The notes under the pieces are model-generated. The model did not search any database and was not told the origin of the DNA. It was given only the letters and a program-made list of their open reading frames with translations. Below, piece by piece: positions 9,281 through 16,448 of a stretch of DNA of 64,000 nucleotides. The position numbers were made by a program, and so were the translations under genes. The DNA comes from Alkalibacterium sp. AK22. Lineage in GTDB: Bacteria > Bacillota > Bacilli > Lactobacillales > Carnobacteriaceae_A. How positions within the stretch are numbered: position 1 is the stretch's first letter; each line of letters opens with the position of its first letter. The stretch lies in NCBI RefSeq assembly GCF_000585255.1, contig NZ_JANL01000015.1, positions 62,001-126,000 of the forward strand, given 5' to 3'.

Positions 9281-9679
9281 TCCTTTGCGGCGCAACTCAA
9301 AGAGAAAGTCGATGGAGATGCCGCGCAAACTCCTTTTGCGGGGCAACTCAAAGAGAAAGTCGGTGGAGCTACCGCGCAAACTCCTTTTGCGGCGCAACTC
9401 AAAGAGAAAGTCGGTGGAGCTGCCGCGCAAACTCCTTTTGCGGCGCAACTCAAAGAGAAAATCAGTGGAGCTGCCGCGCAAACTCCCTTTGCGGCGCAAC
9501 TCAAAGAGAAAATCAGTGGAGCTGCCGCGCAAACTCCTTTTGCGGGGCAACTCAAAGAGAAAGTCGGTGGAGCTGCCGCGCAAACTCCCTTTGCGGCGCA
9601 ACTCAAAGAGAAAATCAGTGGAGCTGCCGCGCAAACTCCTTTTGCGGCGCAACTCAAAGAGAAAATCAGTGGAGATGCC
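9281..9679 (+). repeat. 51-bp tandem repeat array, about eight copies
   Basis: Unit anchors (GCGGCGCAACTCAAAGAG) recur at 9287, 9338, 9389, 9440, 9491, 9542, 9593 and 9644, exactly 51 bp apart. The last copy stops after about 36 nt. Copies differ only by point changes such as GTCGGT/ATCAGT and GCGGCG/GCGGGG. Since 51 is a multiple of three, several frames stay open through the array on both strands. One plus frame reads AAQLKEKVGGAAAQTPF per unit but lacks a start codon; another has a TTG at 9285 and a basic repeat. No ribosome binding site is seen, so coding is unproven. Confidence 0.95.
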
Positions 9680-9741
9680 TCTTAGACTGATAGATGAACA
9701 GATTTGATGTCAGCCATATCAATAAAAGTACAAAAAAGGAT

Positions 9742-9788
9742 AAAAGAACGATAAAGAATCCCATTAAAGGCTCTTTGTCGTTCTTTTT
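9742..9788 (+). terminator. intrinsic terminator beyond the repeat array
   Basis: AAAAGAACGATAAAGA pairs with TCTTTGTCGTTCTTTT across a short loop (one bulge) and ends in a T-run. It is the first good terminator after ykoC, so the ykoFEDC transcript probably includes the repeats. Confidence 0.8.
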
Positions 9789-9884
9789 GTCTATAATCTT
9801 TTGTAGCTCATGTATATAAAGAACGTTACCGCTCAAGGCAAGCTATGAGCTACGGATGATTTTGTTTTTGAATCTACGAAAAAG

Positions 9885-9923
9885 TTTACTTTGAATGGCA
9901 CAGTGTATATAATGAATATACAC
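9885..9923 (+). promoter_or_regulatory. promoter and GntR operator of the ytr-like operon
   Basis: TTTACT (9885-9890), a 17-nt spacer and TATAAT (9908-9913) form a clear promoter. A perfect inverted repeat GTGTATAT-AATGA-ATATACAC (9903-9923) covers the -10 element. GTGTA-N11-TACAC palindromes of this sort are typical YtrA-subfamily operators, so the downstream regulator probably represses itself. Confidence 0.8.
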
Positions 9924-9946
9924 AATATAATCATCAAGGAGGCAAA

Positions 9947-10321
9947 ATGAATATATTGCTATCTCATAAGTCAAACAAGCCAATATATGAACAGATAAAA
10001 AGTCAAATAAAAAATAGTATTTTAAGTGGGCAACTAATTGAAGGGGAACCCTTGCCATCCATAAGAAAGCTGGCTAAAGATCTGGAAGTCAGTGTGATAA
10101 CCACTAAGCGTGCCTATGAGGATTTGGAAGCTGAAGGATATGTGACATCGCTAGTGGGTAAAGGCACTTTTGTGGCTAAACAAGAGGTTGGCAAGTTAAA
10201 AGAGAGTAAAATCAGGCAAATAGAACATCACCTTGAAATAGTTATTGAGGATGCTCAAGTAGTTGGGCTATCACTTGAAAATCTTCAACAGCTTTTGAAA
10301 AGCAAGTTTAAGGAGGAATAG
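9947..10321 (+). CDS. GntR-family transcriptional regulator, YtrA subfamily
   Basis: Short (124 aa) GntR regulator with an N-terminal winged helix (IYEQIKSQIKNSILSGQL, PSIRKLAKDLEVSVITTKRA, EDLEAEGY) and a small C-terminal segment in place of a large effector domain, the mark of the YtrA subfamily. ATG follows AAGGAGG. It heads an operon with an ABC ATPase and permease, and a palindrome overlaps its own -10. Relatives respond to cell-wall-active peptides, which is a plausible but unproven signal here. Confidence 0.9.
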   Translation: MNILLSHKSNKPIYEQIKSQIKNSILSGQLIEGEPLPSIRKLAKDLEVSVITTKRAYEDLEAEGYVTSLVGKGTFVAKQEVGKLKESKIRQIEHHLEIVIEDAQVVGLSLENLQQLLKSKFKEE

Positions 10322-10323
10322 AA

Positions 10324-11223
10324 ATGACCGAAGAGGTAATTGTACTGAAAGGCGTAAGCAAAACCTTTGAATCATTTTCGATAAATAAGCTGAACTTTAG
10401 TGTGAAAAAAGGCTATATTACAGGACTAATCGGCCCGAATGGCTCTGGAAAAACAACTACAATCAGAATGATTATGGGGTTGCTGAAAAATAATCGTGGG
10501 TCAATACATATTTTTGGGGAAGAGCTGGAAGGAAGCGAAGAAAGGATAAAAGAGCGCATTGGCTTTGTATGTCCTGAAAATAGCTATTACGACCACTTGT
10601 CAGTTAAGCAAACGGGTCGACTAGTGGCCCCCTTTTACAAAAGATGGGATAATGACCAGTTTTTGTATTACATAAACAGGTTTGAGCTACCTTTACATTC
10701 CAAAGTCAGTCAGCTTTCAACTGGCATGAAAATGAAATTATCTTTATCGATTGCACTCTCTCATCATGCTGATTTGATCCTACTGGATGAGCCGACATCA
10801 GGCCTGGACCCACTTGTTAGAAGAGAGGTACTGGATATTTTATCTGACATTATTCAGAATGAAGACAAAACAATCTTATTTTCAACACATATTCTCAACG
10901 ATCTAGAAAGAGTAGCAGACTACATCGTTTGCCTGAATAAGGGACAGTTAGCGTATAGTGGGTCAAAAGAACAACTGCAGGATGAGTTTAAGCTGATCAG
11001 GGGGCCGTCTGGCTTGCTAGATGCAGAATTGAGAGATTTATTTGTTCACTTAAAAGAGACAGATATAGGTTTTCAAGGATTATCGAAAGAGCACCAGACG
11101 TTTACAGAGCTTTTTGGAGACAAAGTGCTGATTGAGTCTGCATCAGTAGAGGATATCATGGTGTACACCTTGAAAGGAGAGGCTCATGCAAGCACTACTG
11201 AAGAAAGAGTTTTTAGTAAATAG
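10324..11223 (+). CDS. ABC transporter ATP-binding protein (YtrB/BcrA-like)
   Basis: 299-aa ATPase with Walker A GPNGSGKTT, signature LSTGMKMKL (Thr replacing Gly), Walker B LILLDEPTSGLDP and the H-loop STHILNDLERV, then a C-terminal domain of about 80 residues typical of bacitracin-type exporters. It follows the GntR gene by 2 nt with an AAGGAGG site and overlaps the permease gene by 38 nt. Likely exports or counteracts a membrane-active compound. Confidence 0.9.
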   Translation: MTEEVIVLKGVSKTFESFSINKLNFSVKKGYITGLIGPNGSGKTTTIRMIMGLLKNNRGSIHIFGEELEGSEERIKERIGFVCPENSYYDHLSVKQTGRLVAPFYKRWDNDQFLYYINRFELPLHSKVSQLSTGMKMKLSLSIALSHHADLILLDEPTSGLDPLVRREVLDILSDIIQNEDKTILFSTHILNDLERVADYIVCLNKGQLAYSGSKEQLQDEFKLIRGPSGLLDAELRDLFVHLKETDIGFQGLSKEHQTFTELFGDKVLIESASVEDIMVYTLKGEAHASTTEERVFSK

Positions 11224-11806
11224 AAATCAAATAATGATTGACTTAATCTGGTTTACTCTTCTGATTCTTCTCAGAGGAATCATCGGTAACATGCTTTATC
11301 TTGCAATAATACTAAGCTGTCTTTCAACTGTTTCAAATGAATTAAATGAAGGAGTGAGGAGTGATGTCCTGATAAATAGCTTACCTGTATCACGTAAGAA
11401 AATAGTCTTAAGTAAATATTTGTACAGTCTAATGATTGGAGTGTTTTATCTCGGTAGTGCATTTCTGATCAGTCTGTTTAATCGTCATTTTGAAGTGATC
11501 AGTCTAGCAGAACTGTCAGTCGCTTTTCTGATTCTTTCTTTTTTCTTGTCCGTTCATTACCCTTTGAAATACTTAGTCAAAAAAGGATTTGCTGTATTTA
11601 GTTTTATTGGTTATTTTGTTGTATTGTCAGCTCTAGTCTATTCAGTGTATAGTCAGGGTGAACAGTTTGACTACTGGGGCTTTCAAAGCGTGTATGACGC
11701 CTCATCAGCTGCTCAGGTTTTTGCTGTAGCCAGCGCTTCATCAGCAGCCGTTTTAGCAGCATCTTTTAGGACTTCCAGCTATTTGTATAGCAGGATGGAT
11801 TTCTAG
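11186..11806 (+). CDS. ABC-2 type transporter permease
   Basis: 206-aa membrane protein with about six hydrophobic segments, forming the channel for the ATPase encoded just upstream. ATG lies within the 3' end of the ATPase gene behind AAAGGAGAGG. The motif LNEGVRSDVLINSLPVSRKKIVLSKY-like (cytoplasmic loop, residues about 50-75) is characteristic of ABC-2 permeases of this group. It is near the lower end of the family's size. Confidence 0.85.
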   Translation: MQALLKKEFLVNRNQIMIDLIWFTLLILLRGIIGNMLYLAIILSCLSTVSNELNEGVRSDVLINSLPVSRKKIVLSKYLYSLMIGVFYLGSAFLISLFNRHFEVISLAELSVAFLILSFFLSVHYPLKYLVKKGFAVFSFIGYFVVLSALVYSVYSQGEQFDYWGFQSVYDASSAAQVFAVASASSAAVLAASFRTSSYLYSRMDF

Positions 11807-11891
11807 CAGTAAACACAGGCAGTAGGAGACTCAAACAGCTGACAGCCGAGGGGAAGAAAGTCAGGCCAGCAAGGAATAGGGAGGACCAATA

Positions 11892-12326
11892 ATGAACCGC
11901 ATAAATATCATCACTCTGGGAACAGAGGACATCAATAACGCACTTAGCTTCTATACTGCACTGGGGTTTGAATCCACTGTGGAAGGGGATGCGGAAGAGC
12001 CCAGCATCGTTTTCTTCAAAAATGAAGGGACGCGCCTGGCACTTTATCCATTAGAAAAACTGGCATCAGATATCAGCTCGACACATCCCCCTTATCGGCA
12101 GGCAGGCTTTCCAGGCTTTACGCTTGCGCATAATGTTAAGAATAAAGAGGAAGTGGACCTCTTGCTTCAAAAGGCTGCACAGGCGGGTGCTGAAATCGTC
12201 AAGAGCCCTCAGCCAACAGACTGGGGTGGCTACAGCGGCTACTTCCGTGATTTGGACGGTTACTACTGGGAGGTTGCCTATGGAGACATATGGACATTTG
12301 ATGAGTCCAATATGCTGGTGCTTTGA
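11892..12326 (+). CDS. VOC (glyoxalase/bleomycin-resistance) family protein
   Basis: 144-aa single-module vicinal-oxygen-chelate protein: beta-alpha-beta N-half (IITLGTEDINNALSFYTALGF) and a C-half ending GGYSGYFRDLDGYYWEVAYG with the usual metal-side Glu. The substrate cannot be inferred. ATG follows AGGGAGG. It is a lone gene between the ytr-like operon and rplM, with no clear terminator. Confidence 0.85.
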   Translation: MNRINIITLGTEDINNALSFYTALGFESTVEGDAEEPSIVFFKNEGTRLALYPLEKLASDISSTHPPYRQAGFPGFTLAHNVKNKEEVDLLLQKAAQAGAEIVKSPQPTDWGGYSGYFRDLDGYYWEVAYGDIWTFDESNMLVL

Positions 12327-12398
12327 TGGGAGCAGGACAGAGTTAACATCAATAAACAATCTCTGTCACAAATAAATGGATTAATTTCAGATAGATTG

Positions 12399-12427
12399 TT
12401 GACTTTTATGGTCATTCACGGTACTAT
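12399..12427 (+). promoter_or_regulatory. promoter of rplM-rpsI
   Basis: TTGACT, a 17-nt spacer and TACTAT about 155 nt before rplM, leaving a long untranslated leader. Confidence 0.75.
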
Positions 12428-12433
12428 ATCAGA

Positions 12434-12580
12434 TGGTATTGTTTGCCACCATGATAAGCCCCGGAAACTTGTTTTGGAACAAACAACAACAGACTTTTCA
12501 CAACTTTTAACGGAACTTAGAAGCGACGGAAAGCAATCAAATGACAATTGAATCTTGAAAAAAATTTGGAGGTTAAGATC
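12434..12580 (+). promoter_or_regulatory. rplM 5' leader, possible L13 autoregulatory RNA
   Basis: About 147 nt between the predicted start of transcription and rplM. Bacillota rplM leaders often form the L13 leader structure that binds ribosomal protein L13. The position fits and the sequence can pair locally, but I could not confirm the consensus by eye. Confidence 0.4.
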
Positions 12581-13024
12581 GTGCGTACAACATTTATGGC
12601 GAATGAAAGCAACATTGAACGCAAATGGTATGTAGTCGACGCTACAGACATTCCTTTGGGACGTCTGTCAACAGTCGTTGCTTCTATCCTGCGCGGTAAA
12701 AACAAACCAACGTATACACCACACGTTGATACTGGTGACCACGTCATCGTAATTAATGCAGAGAAAGTTAAATTGACAGGGAAGAAAGCAAGCGACAAGA
12801 TTTATTCTCGTCACTCTGGACACCCAGGTGGATTGACTCAGGTTTCAGCTGGAACGATCCGTGCTCAAAAGCCGGAACGTCTGATTGAAATGTCAATCAA
12901 AGGCATGCTTCCACACAACCCGCTGGGTCGTAAGCAAGTCAAAAAACTTCACGTATACGCTGGCCCAGAGCACAAGAACCAAGCTCAACAGCCAGAAACA
13001 CTAGACATTACAAACTTGATTTAA
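12581..13024 (+). CDS. rplM: 50S ribosomal protein L13
   Basis: Large-subunit protein L13, an early 23S rRNA binder. The 147-aa product has the family blocks [36 protein letters not shown] and [10 protein letters not shown], ending [13 protein letters not shown] at 12581 is chosen because TGGAGG lies 10 nt upstream and the N-terminus then reads VRTTFMA as in relatives; no upstream start has a better site. rpsI follows 13 nt later. Confidence 0.97.
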   Translation: MRTTFMANESNIERKWYVVDATDIPLGRLSTVVASILRGKNKPTYTPHVDTGDHVIVINAEKVKLTGKKASDKIYSRHSGHPGGLTQVSAGTIRAQKPERLIEMSIKGMLPHNPLGRKQVKKLHVYAGPEHKNQAQQPETLDITNLI

Positions 13025-13037
13025 GGAGGGACTTCCA

Positions 13038-13430
13038 TTGGCACAAGTACAATATTTCGGAACTGGTCGTCGTAAAAACTCAACAGCTCGTGTTATCATG
13101 ACTCCAGGTTCTGGTAAAATCACTTTCAACGGTAAAGATATTTCTGAATATCTTAACTTCGATCACCTACACCTAGTAGTTAAGCAGCCACTAGCCGTTA
13201 CTGATACAGTAGACAGCTACGACATTTCTATCAATGTCCACGGTGGTGGATTCTCAGGACAAGCAGGAGCTGCTCGTCACGGAATCTCTCGTGCACTTCT
13301 ACAAGTAGACCCTGAATTCCGTGCGCCTCTTAAAGCAGCTGGACTGCTGACACGTGACTCACGTATGAAAGAGCGTAAGAAACCAGGTCTTAAAAAAGCG
13401 CGTAAATCTCCACAGTTCTCAAAACGTTAA
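13038..13430 (+). CDS. rpsI: 30S ribosomal protein S9
   Basis: Small-subunit protein S9 whose C-terminal tail reaches the P-site tRNA. The 130-aa sequence starts [18 protein letters not shown] after a TTG start behind AAGGAGG, and ends with the conserved [12 protein letters not shown]. An integrative element has used the last codons as its attachment site, but the duplicated 16 bp keeps the reading frame and stop intact, so S9 is unchanged. Confidence 0.97.
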   Translation: MAQVQYFGTGRRKNSTARVIMTPGSGKITFNGKDISEYLNFDHLHLVVKQPLAVTDTVDSYDISINVHGGGFSGQAGAARHGISRALLQVDPEFRAPLKAAGLLTRDSRMKERKKPGLKKARKSPQFSKR

Positions 13431-13431
13431 T
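13416..13431 (+). repeat. attachment site attL (rpsI 3' end)
   Basis: TTCTCAAAACGTTAAT, covering the last rpsI codons and stop plus one base. An identical copy lies at 22351-22366; the flanking bases differ on both sides, so the repeat is exactly 16 bp. Confidence 0.92.
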
Positions 13432-13498
13432 CAATTCCTTATTGCATCAACGTTTACAAAGATTTTTTGGTTCCAGTTGGTTCAAATCAGCTTGAACC

Positions 13499-14539
13499 TC
13501 ATAAAGAACTTAACAGATTTAAGGCATCAGCATCCTGCTGGTGCTTTTTTTCTGGCATTAATTCCAGATAGTAATTCTGTGTGGTCTGAATATTAACGTG
13601 ACCTAATCTCTTTGATACATATGCAATATCTATATCTTGGGCAAACAAGAAGGACGCATGGGTGTCTCTTAAGCCGTGAAAGGTCGTCCTATTTATGTCT
13701 AATTTTTTCAACAATACAGCTAGTTGCTCTGACTGTTTGAAACCGTTAAAACTAAAAAAATATCCATTATTTTTAACTGACATGTTAAGAATTAGTTCAT
13801 AAACTTCTCTATTAATGGAAACGTCTCGCTTCGCATTTTGAGTCTTTAAAGAGGTGTCATTTGAAGTTGGACTGATTGAACGTGTTACTTTGATTCCGTA
13901 CTTATAGAGGCTCTCAGGGCGTAATGCGAGTAGCTCACCACGTCGCATACCTGTCTCTAAAGCCAACAGTACAAGAATGTTAAACTCATCTTCTGGATGA
14001 CTTAAAACAAAGTTACGAAGCTTTTTAAAATCGCTAATGGATAATGCTTTATTGCGTTTTGGTGGGTTGGCTCCCCGCGTCTTTACCAGAGAGGCGAAAT
14101 CGTTTGTTATATAACCACGAGCATAAGCATCACGTAAAGATGTCTTTATTTTGAGGAGTACCTCATGAGTTGTTTTTCGTGAATGTGTTGTTGCATATTG
14201 GTCAATTCTCTTTTGAACTACGATATCATTTAGGTCCTTTAACTGAATATCTTGAAAGAGTGTTCTGACAACACCTAGAGTACGAACATAATTTTGAAAT
14301 GTTGTTTCCTTGACGTCGTTGGCTTTTACTAGGTAAATCCAACTTTCGAAGAAGTCTGCAAAGGTTGTAGTTCTATGAGCCAGTTCTTTCCCTTCTCCCT
14401 TGGCCAATTCTATTTCTAAAGCCCATAGCTTTGCTTCTTTCTTAGTAGGAAATGTTTTAGAAATTTTATTGTGCTTCCCATGCTTATATAACGACACCTG
14501 TGCTCGATATGATTTACCACGTTTTACAATACTAGCCAT
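13499..14539 (-). CDS. int: site-specific tyrosine integrase
   Basis: 346-aa phage-type integrase that catalyses insertion into and excision from rpsI. Domains: N-terminal arm-binding AP2-like region (SYRAQVSLYKHGKHNKISKT), SAM-like core-binding domain (residues about 60-155), and a catalytic domain with Arg in TGMRRGELLAL, HGLRDTH (His-x-x-Arg), LGHVN and the nucleophile Tyr in QTTQNYYLEL. ATG at 14539 is chosen for its AAAGGA site; an upstream in-frame ATG lies inside a hairpin. It reads toward rpsI and ends 67 nt from attL. Confidence 0.95.
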   Translation of the reverse strand: MASIVKRGKSYRAQVSLYKHGKHNKISKTFPTKKEAKLWALEIELAKGEGKELAHRTTTFADFFESWIYLVKANDVKETTFQNYVRTLGVVRTLFQDIQLKDLNDIVVQKRIDQYATTHSRKTTHEVLLKIKTSLRDAYARGYITNDFASLVKTRGANPPKRNKALSISDFKKLRNFVLSHPEDEFNILVLLALETGMRRGELLALRPESLYKYGIKVTRSISPTSNDTSLKTQNAKRDVSINREVYELILNMSVKNNGYFFSFNGFKQSEQLAVLLKKLDINRTTFHGLRDTHASFLFAQDIDIAYVSKRLGHVNIQTTQNYYLELMPEKKHQQDADALNLLSSL

Positions 14540-14564
14540 GCTATCAATTCCTTTCGAAAAAATA

Positions 14565-14625
14565 AGTTGATAGGTGCTAGTTGAATACAAGTGTATTGTA
14601 TTCTGAAACGAGCACCTAATCAACT
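14565..14625 (-). terminator. nested hairpin with T-tract before int (terminator or attenuator)
   Basis: On the minus strand AGTTGATTAGGTGCT pairs with AGCACCTATCAACT (one bulge), enclosing a second perfect hairpin GAATACAA-N5-TTGTATTC, and is followed by TATTTTTTC. It lies between the putative xis and int, so it could reduce int expression from the leftward operon. Confidence 0.7.
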
Positions 14626-14634
14626 GTAAAAACG

Positions 14635-14832
14635 TTAAATAAATTGTGATTCGATAAAATCTATTAAAGATTTCATAGTGTAACGTTCCTGACGGCCTAC
14701 CATAAAGCGGTCTAAAGAGTCATTGGATCTTACGTACTTATCGAAGGATTTAGGGTCTAAACCTAAGAAATGTGATGCTTGCTCTCTAGTTAAGAGATAA
14801 GGGTACTTTTTGAAAACAATATTATTTCTCAC
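14635..14832 (-). CDS. putative excisionase (small winged-helix DNA-binding protein)
   Basis: 65-aa protein with a helix-turn-helix-like segment LLTREQASHFLGLDPKSFDKYV and a basic wing (RFMVGRQERYTMKSL), resembling Xis proteins encoded beside integrases in Tn916- and ICEBs1-type elements. The GTG start overlaps the upstream gene's TAG (TAGTG), indicating translational coupling. It would steer the integrase toward excision. No catalytic residues are expected. Confidence 0.7.
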   Translation of the reverse strand: MRNNIVFKKYPYLLTREQASHFLGLDPKSFDKYVRSNDSLDRFMVGRQERYTMKSLIDFIESQFI

Positions 14833-15068
14833 TAGTCATTCACCTCGTCGGTATGACCTACGTTTTCCTTGTCCATTTTAATCTCAACTTTTAGTTCTAA
14901 AATTCTTTCCTTGAACAGTTCGTATTCGATTTTGCAAATTTTATGAACCTCTTCGTCGTTAGGTGAGTAATTATCAACTAGTCCAAGACTAGCGAATAAA
15001 TTTGTTATGATTTTGTCTGTGTGTCTCTCTAACTCCGTCAAATTATGAAGAATTTGTTCATTTCTCAT
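14832..15068 (-). CDS. small hypothetical protein of the IME
   Basis: 78-aa acidic, mostly helical protein (for example CKIEYELFKERILELKVEI), not recognised. It sits between the relaxase fragments and the putative excisionase and is coupled to both by near-overlapping stops and starts, so it belongs to the mobilisation operon. Elements of this type often carry such a small gene here; its function is unknown. Confidence 0.6.
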   Translation of the reverse strand: MRNEQILHNLTELERHTDKIITNLFASLGLVDNYSPNDEEVHKICKIEYELFKERILELKVEIKMDKENVGHTDEVND

Positions 15069-15069
15069 T

Positions 15070-16233
15070 TTAGTTATTCTCCTTCCAAGGCTTTCCTTCG
15101 ATTAAATATAGTGGCTTGTACTTATTTACCCAGGATAAATGGTCATCAGTAGGTTTAAATTCCGAGTAGTATTTCGTGAACAAATAGTCACTCAGTTCTT
15201 TGGCAGTCTCTCCACCCCATATTTTTTGAACTTTCCATAATGTAGGTAGAAGACCAGAACCCTTTATCAAATGGTCTATTGACTGATTCAGTAAATTATT
15301 ACGTGGTGAGGGTGATTTAAACCTGAAATCCTTATCATCCAGTAATTCAAGCATTAGTTTAGTAATCTTATGAGGTCGATTTGAATTTGTGTAAAAAAAC
15401 ATATATCGATCTACTAAAGAACTAACTAGTATATTTTTAAGTTGCTCATCTGTGTCACAATATCTAATAGCATCAGTCAATTGATGTGCGTATTCGCCAG
15501 AAAATTCTGCTTCGATACGAGTCCAATCATCTACTTTTTTTGCAATATGACGCATATGCTTCATGATAGTTGTTCCTCTTTTTTGTTGTATATGCGTAGG
15601 TGTACTTTTGTGTTCCTACTTTTTGCACCTACATATAATGTCTGTGCCTGAAAGTTTTTGGAGACATCAGACAATTTAGAGTTGTTTTTCTTGTAAGGCA
15701 TTTCTTTATTGTCTTCAATTACTTTTTGCAAATAGCTTTTTTTAATATTTACCATAGCGAATCTCAGTCCTTCCATCTTCAATTGATCTCTTCAATTTAG
15801 CAATATCAATTCCTTCATTAAAAATGTCACAACAGATATCAATCCGTGAAAGTCTAAAGTTATATTCATCCGAATCAATCATTTTTAAAAATGTGTGTAA
15901 ATGAATAGATTCATTAAACATAGCGTTGTATCGCTGCTGATAAGAGTGCCATGCATACGCACTATATTTTATGATTACGCCCATTTTTGTGAATGCTTCA
16001 TGATAGGCAATACAAAAATAAAACGGTGTATTATTGAATGAATAACCTAGCGTATAACCTTCTGGTAATTTAACATCTGATTCGCCGAAATTATCAAATA
16101 ACTGATTCATCTTAGAATTAACTATAAAAGTATTTATCATACTTTTAGCAACCCAGTTGCGCCACTCATCGAAATCAAACGAATTTAGTGGCTGTAAAAC
16201 AATTGTGAATTGGTCAATGTTTGGTTCAATCAA
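15070..16233 (-). pseudogene. MobT/Rep_trans relaxase or replication initiator, split into three frames
   Basis: Three consecutive minus-strand frames look like successive parts of one Rep_trans (PF02486) protein of about 390 aa: residues from 16233 to 15742 (TTG start, ending RYGKY), 15782-15561 (containing TLYVGAKSRNTKVHLRIYNK, the conserved GS/RIY-K core) and 15564-15070 (VDDWTRIEAEF, the W-x-R-x-E block, and the C-terminal region). The junctions are a +1 shift near a run of seven A residues at about 15738-15745 and an ATGA overlap at 15561-15564. A good ribosome binding site (GAGGA) precedes the third frame. Either a decayed gene or a split protein translated by coupling; I favour decay. 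Intact homologues nick oriT and start rolling-circle replication of ICEBs1/Tn916-like elements. Confidence 0.75.
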
Positions 16234-16326
16234 GTTCGGTTCACTCCTTTTATAAAACTATATATAAGTTTTTTTTAGTTAAAAACCCCGTCATAACAGG
16301 TGTTGCTCAAAAAAAATGCATAACTG

Positions 16327-16448
16327 GAGCTGGGGTGATTACCAGCACCCCAGCTCTCCTAAAGGCGAAAAGCGCGGATCGGCCCCTTCCCCGCCTATTC
16401 AGCGGGTCCCCTTCCGATCATTGCGCCTTGAATCCTTTAGGGAGAGCT
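16327..16448. other. putative origin of transfer/replication with nested inverted repeats
   Basis: Intergenic between the coupling-protein gene and the relaxase gene. Four foldable elements are visible: GAGCTGGGGTG/CACCCCAGCTC (16327-16356, 8-nt loop); a long-range pair AGCTCTCCTAAAGG/CCTTTAGGGAGAGCT (16352-16448); within it GCGCGGATCGG/CCGATCATTGCGC; and at the centre CCCGC/GCGGG flanked by two copies of CCCCTTCC. The GC-rich cruciform in otherwise AT-rich DNA, just upstream of a Rep_trans gene, is where oriT/double-strand origins of such elements lie. Nicking there is inferred. Confidence 0.65.

Noticed and set aside
9269..9657. Long open frames on the minus strand through the 51-bp repeats
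   Set aside because: They exist only because the unit is a multiple of three and lacks stops; no ribosome binding site or unique flanking domain. Reported as a repeat instead.
8845..9657. 270-codon minus-strand open frame crossing ykoC and the repeat array
   Set aside because: Its second half is antisense to the well-supported ykoC gene and the first half is pure repeat; no start signal.
9281..9679. CRISPR array
   Set aside because: There are no variable spacers: the whole 51-bp unit is repeated. No cas genes are nearby.
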